Positions 20,849 through 21,316 of a DNA stretch of 21,316 bases are shown here, piece by piece. The notes beneath the pieces were generated by a model. The model saw nothing but the letters and a program-made list of their open reading frames with translations, was not told where the DNA came from and did no database searches. Source of the stretch: DASPJR01 sp035628505 (GTDB taxonomy: Bacteria > Planctomycetota > SZUA-567 > H5-PLA8); assembly GCA_035628505.1 (NCBI GenBank), contig DASPJR010000161.1, positions 1 to 21,316 on the forward strand, given 5' to 3'. Numbering within the stretch: position 1 is the first letter of the stretch; each line of letters begins with the position of its first letter. Both the position numbers and the translations under genes were made by a program.

Positions 20849-21316
20849 TCACTTCTTGAACTTGCCGCCTTTGCCGGCGGTGGACGAATACGTTGCGGTC
20901 GCGGCGCTGCCATAGCTGGTGCTGCCGAGCTTGATGCCGACATCCAGCGGCAGCGTTCCATTCACGATCGTCGCGGCCGGGTCGATCTGCCACGCTGAGG
21001 CCCAGGCGCCTTTGGCGAGTTTGATTTTGAACGCCAGATCGCCACCGGCGAAGACGGGCTTGCGTGTCACGGGGTCTTTGGTGGACGGCTTGAGCGAAAG
21101 CTGCAGCATTCCCTGCGCGCTCTTGCCTTTGCCTTTGGCGTCGAGAGTGAACGACACGCTCGCGGCGCCGACATGGACGCTTGCGCTTCCGGCCGGATTG
21201 AAGCCCGCCGGCATTCCGGGAATCACGCCCGAGACCGAACAGCCGTCGCGTGAGCCGCCGAAGCGGAAGCTTCCGGAGAGCGCTGTCACGGTCAGCGGCA
21301 GACGCGCTTCGCCGGT
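20849..21316 (-). CDS. C-terminal part of a probably secreted beta-rich protein (5' end outside window)
   Basis: The frame is open from the window edge to the stop at 20849, giving 155 residues; a GTG at 21289 is internal, not a start. No named family is recognised. The sequence is Gly/Ser/Ala/Lys-rich with alternating hydrophobic residues typical of beta-sandwich repeats: FRFGGSRDGCSVSGVIPGMP, FNPAGSASVHVGAASVSFTL, then a KGKGKSAQG turn. A second lobe (LAFKIKLAKGAWASAWQIDP, LGSTSYGSAATATYSS) ends in KGGKFKK. Such domains occur at the ends of large secreted or adhesin-like proteins. The full architecture lies beyond the window. Confidence 0.7.
   Translation of the reverse strand, partial: TGEARLPLTVTALSGSFRFGGSRDGCSVSGVIPGMPAGFNPAGSASVHVGAASVSFTLDAKGKGKSAQGMLQLSLKPSTKDPVTRKPVFAGGDLAFKIKLAKGAWASAWQIDPAATIVNGTLPLDVGIKLGSTSYGSAATATYSSTAGKGGKFKK

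Overview
The window looks like the chromosome of a free-living, GC-rich Gram-negative bacterium outside the well-studied groups. It carries a very large Hanks-type kinase with TPR repeats and a formylglycine-generating-enzyme-like ectodomain, a Sua5/LMW-phosphatase fusion, a Gfo/Idh oxidoreductase, a matrixin with a PKD domain, and gene-poor DNA full of short dispersed repeats. That mix is reminiscent of Planctomycetota or neighbouring candidate phyla, but no rRNA or other firm marker is present, so the assignment is only an impression. No tRNA, rRNA, transposase, integrase or CRISPR array was found.

Layout. 1-2971 (minus strand): Gfo/Idh oxidoreductase closed by a clear intrinsic terminator; a SnoaL-like protein probably starting at TTG; a conserved hypothetical just behind it; and an exported intradiol dioxygenase cut by the window edge. 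3149-7426 (plus): an MBOAT O-acyltransferase with a membrane-anchored SGNH-like partner, probably a surface-glycan acylation pair; a secreted Pro/Asn-rich protein with an intrinsic terminator; and an HMG-CoA-lyase-like enzyme. 7437-10801 (minus): a signal-peptide protein with a C-terminal membrane segment, a secreted matrixin metalloprotease whose ribosome-binding site lies in a perfect hairpin, and a globin-coupled sensor histidine kinase. 11042-11827 (plus, divergent from the kinase): a two-helix membrane protein and a receiver-only response regulator, possibly behind a sigma-54-type promoter.

11832-18785 (minus): purD, the Sua5/LMW-phosphatase fusion, the 1213-residue transmembrane Ser/Thr kinase, and a short membrane protein 17 bases behind it. 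The last three could form a phosphorylation module: cytoplasmic kinase, extracytoplasmic sensor and partner, plus a phosphatase domain with an arginine-phosphatase-like loop. This is inferred from gene order and motifs.

18786-20848 is about 2 kb without a credible gene, but it is highly structured. It holds two long imperfect inverted repeats, three of the window's four copies of a CTCTGTG-type dispersed repeat, a roughly 0.8-kb run of short perfect hairpins with mostly 3-4-base loops, and two copies of a 29-bp head each followed by a degenerate array with an exact 10-bp period. This is the most unusual part of the window. The last 468 bases hold the 3' end of a minus-strand gene for a probably secreted beta-rich protein.
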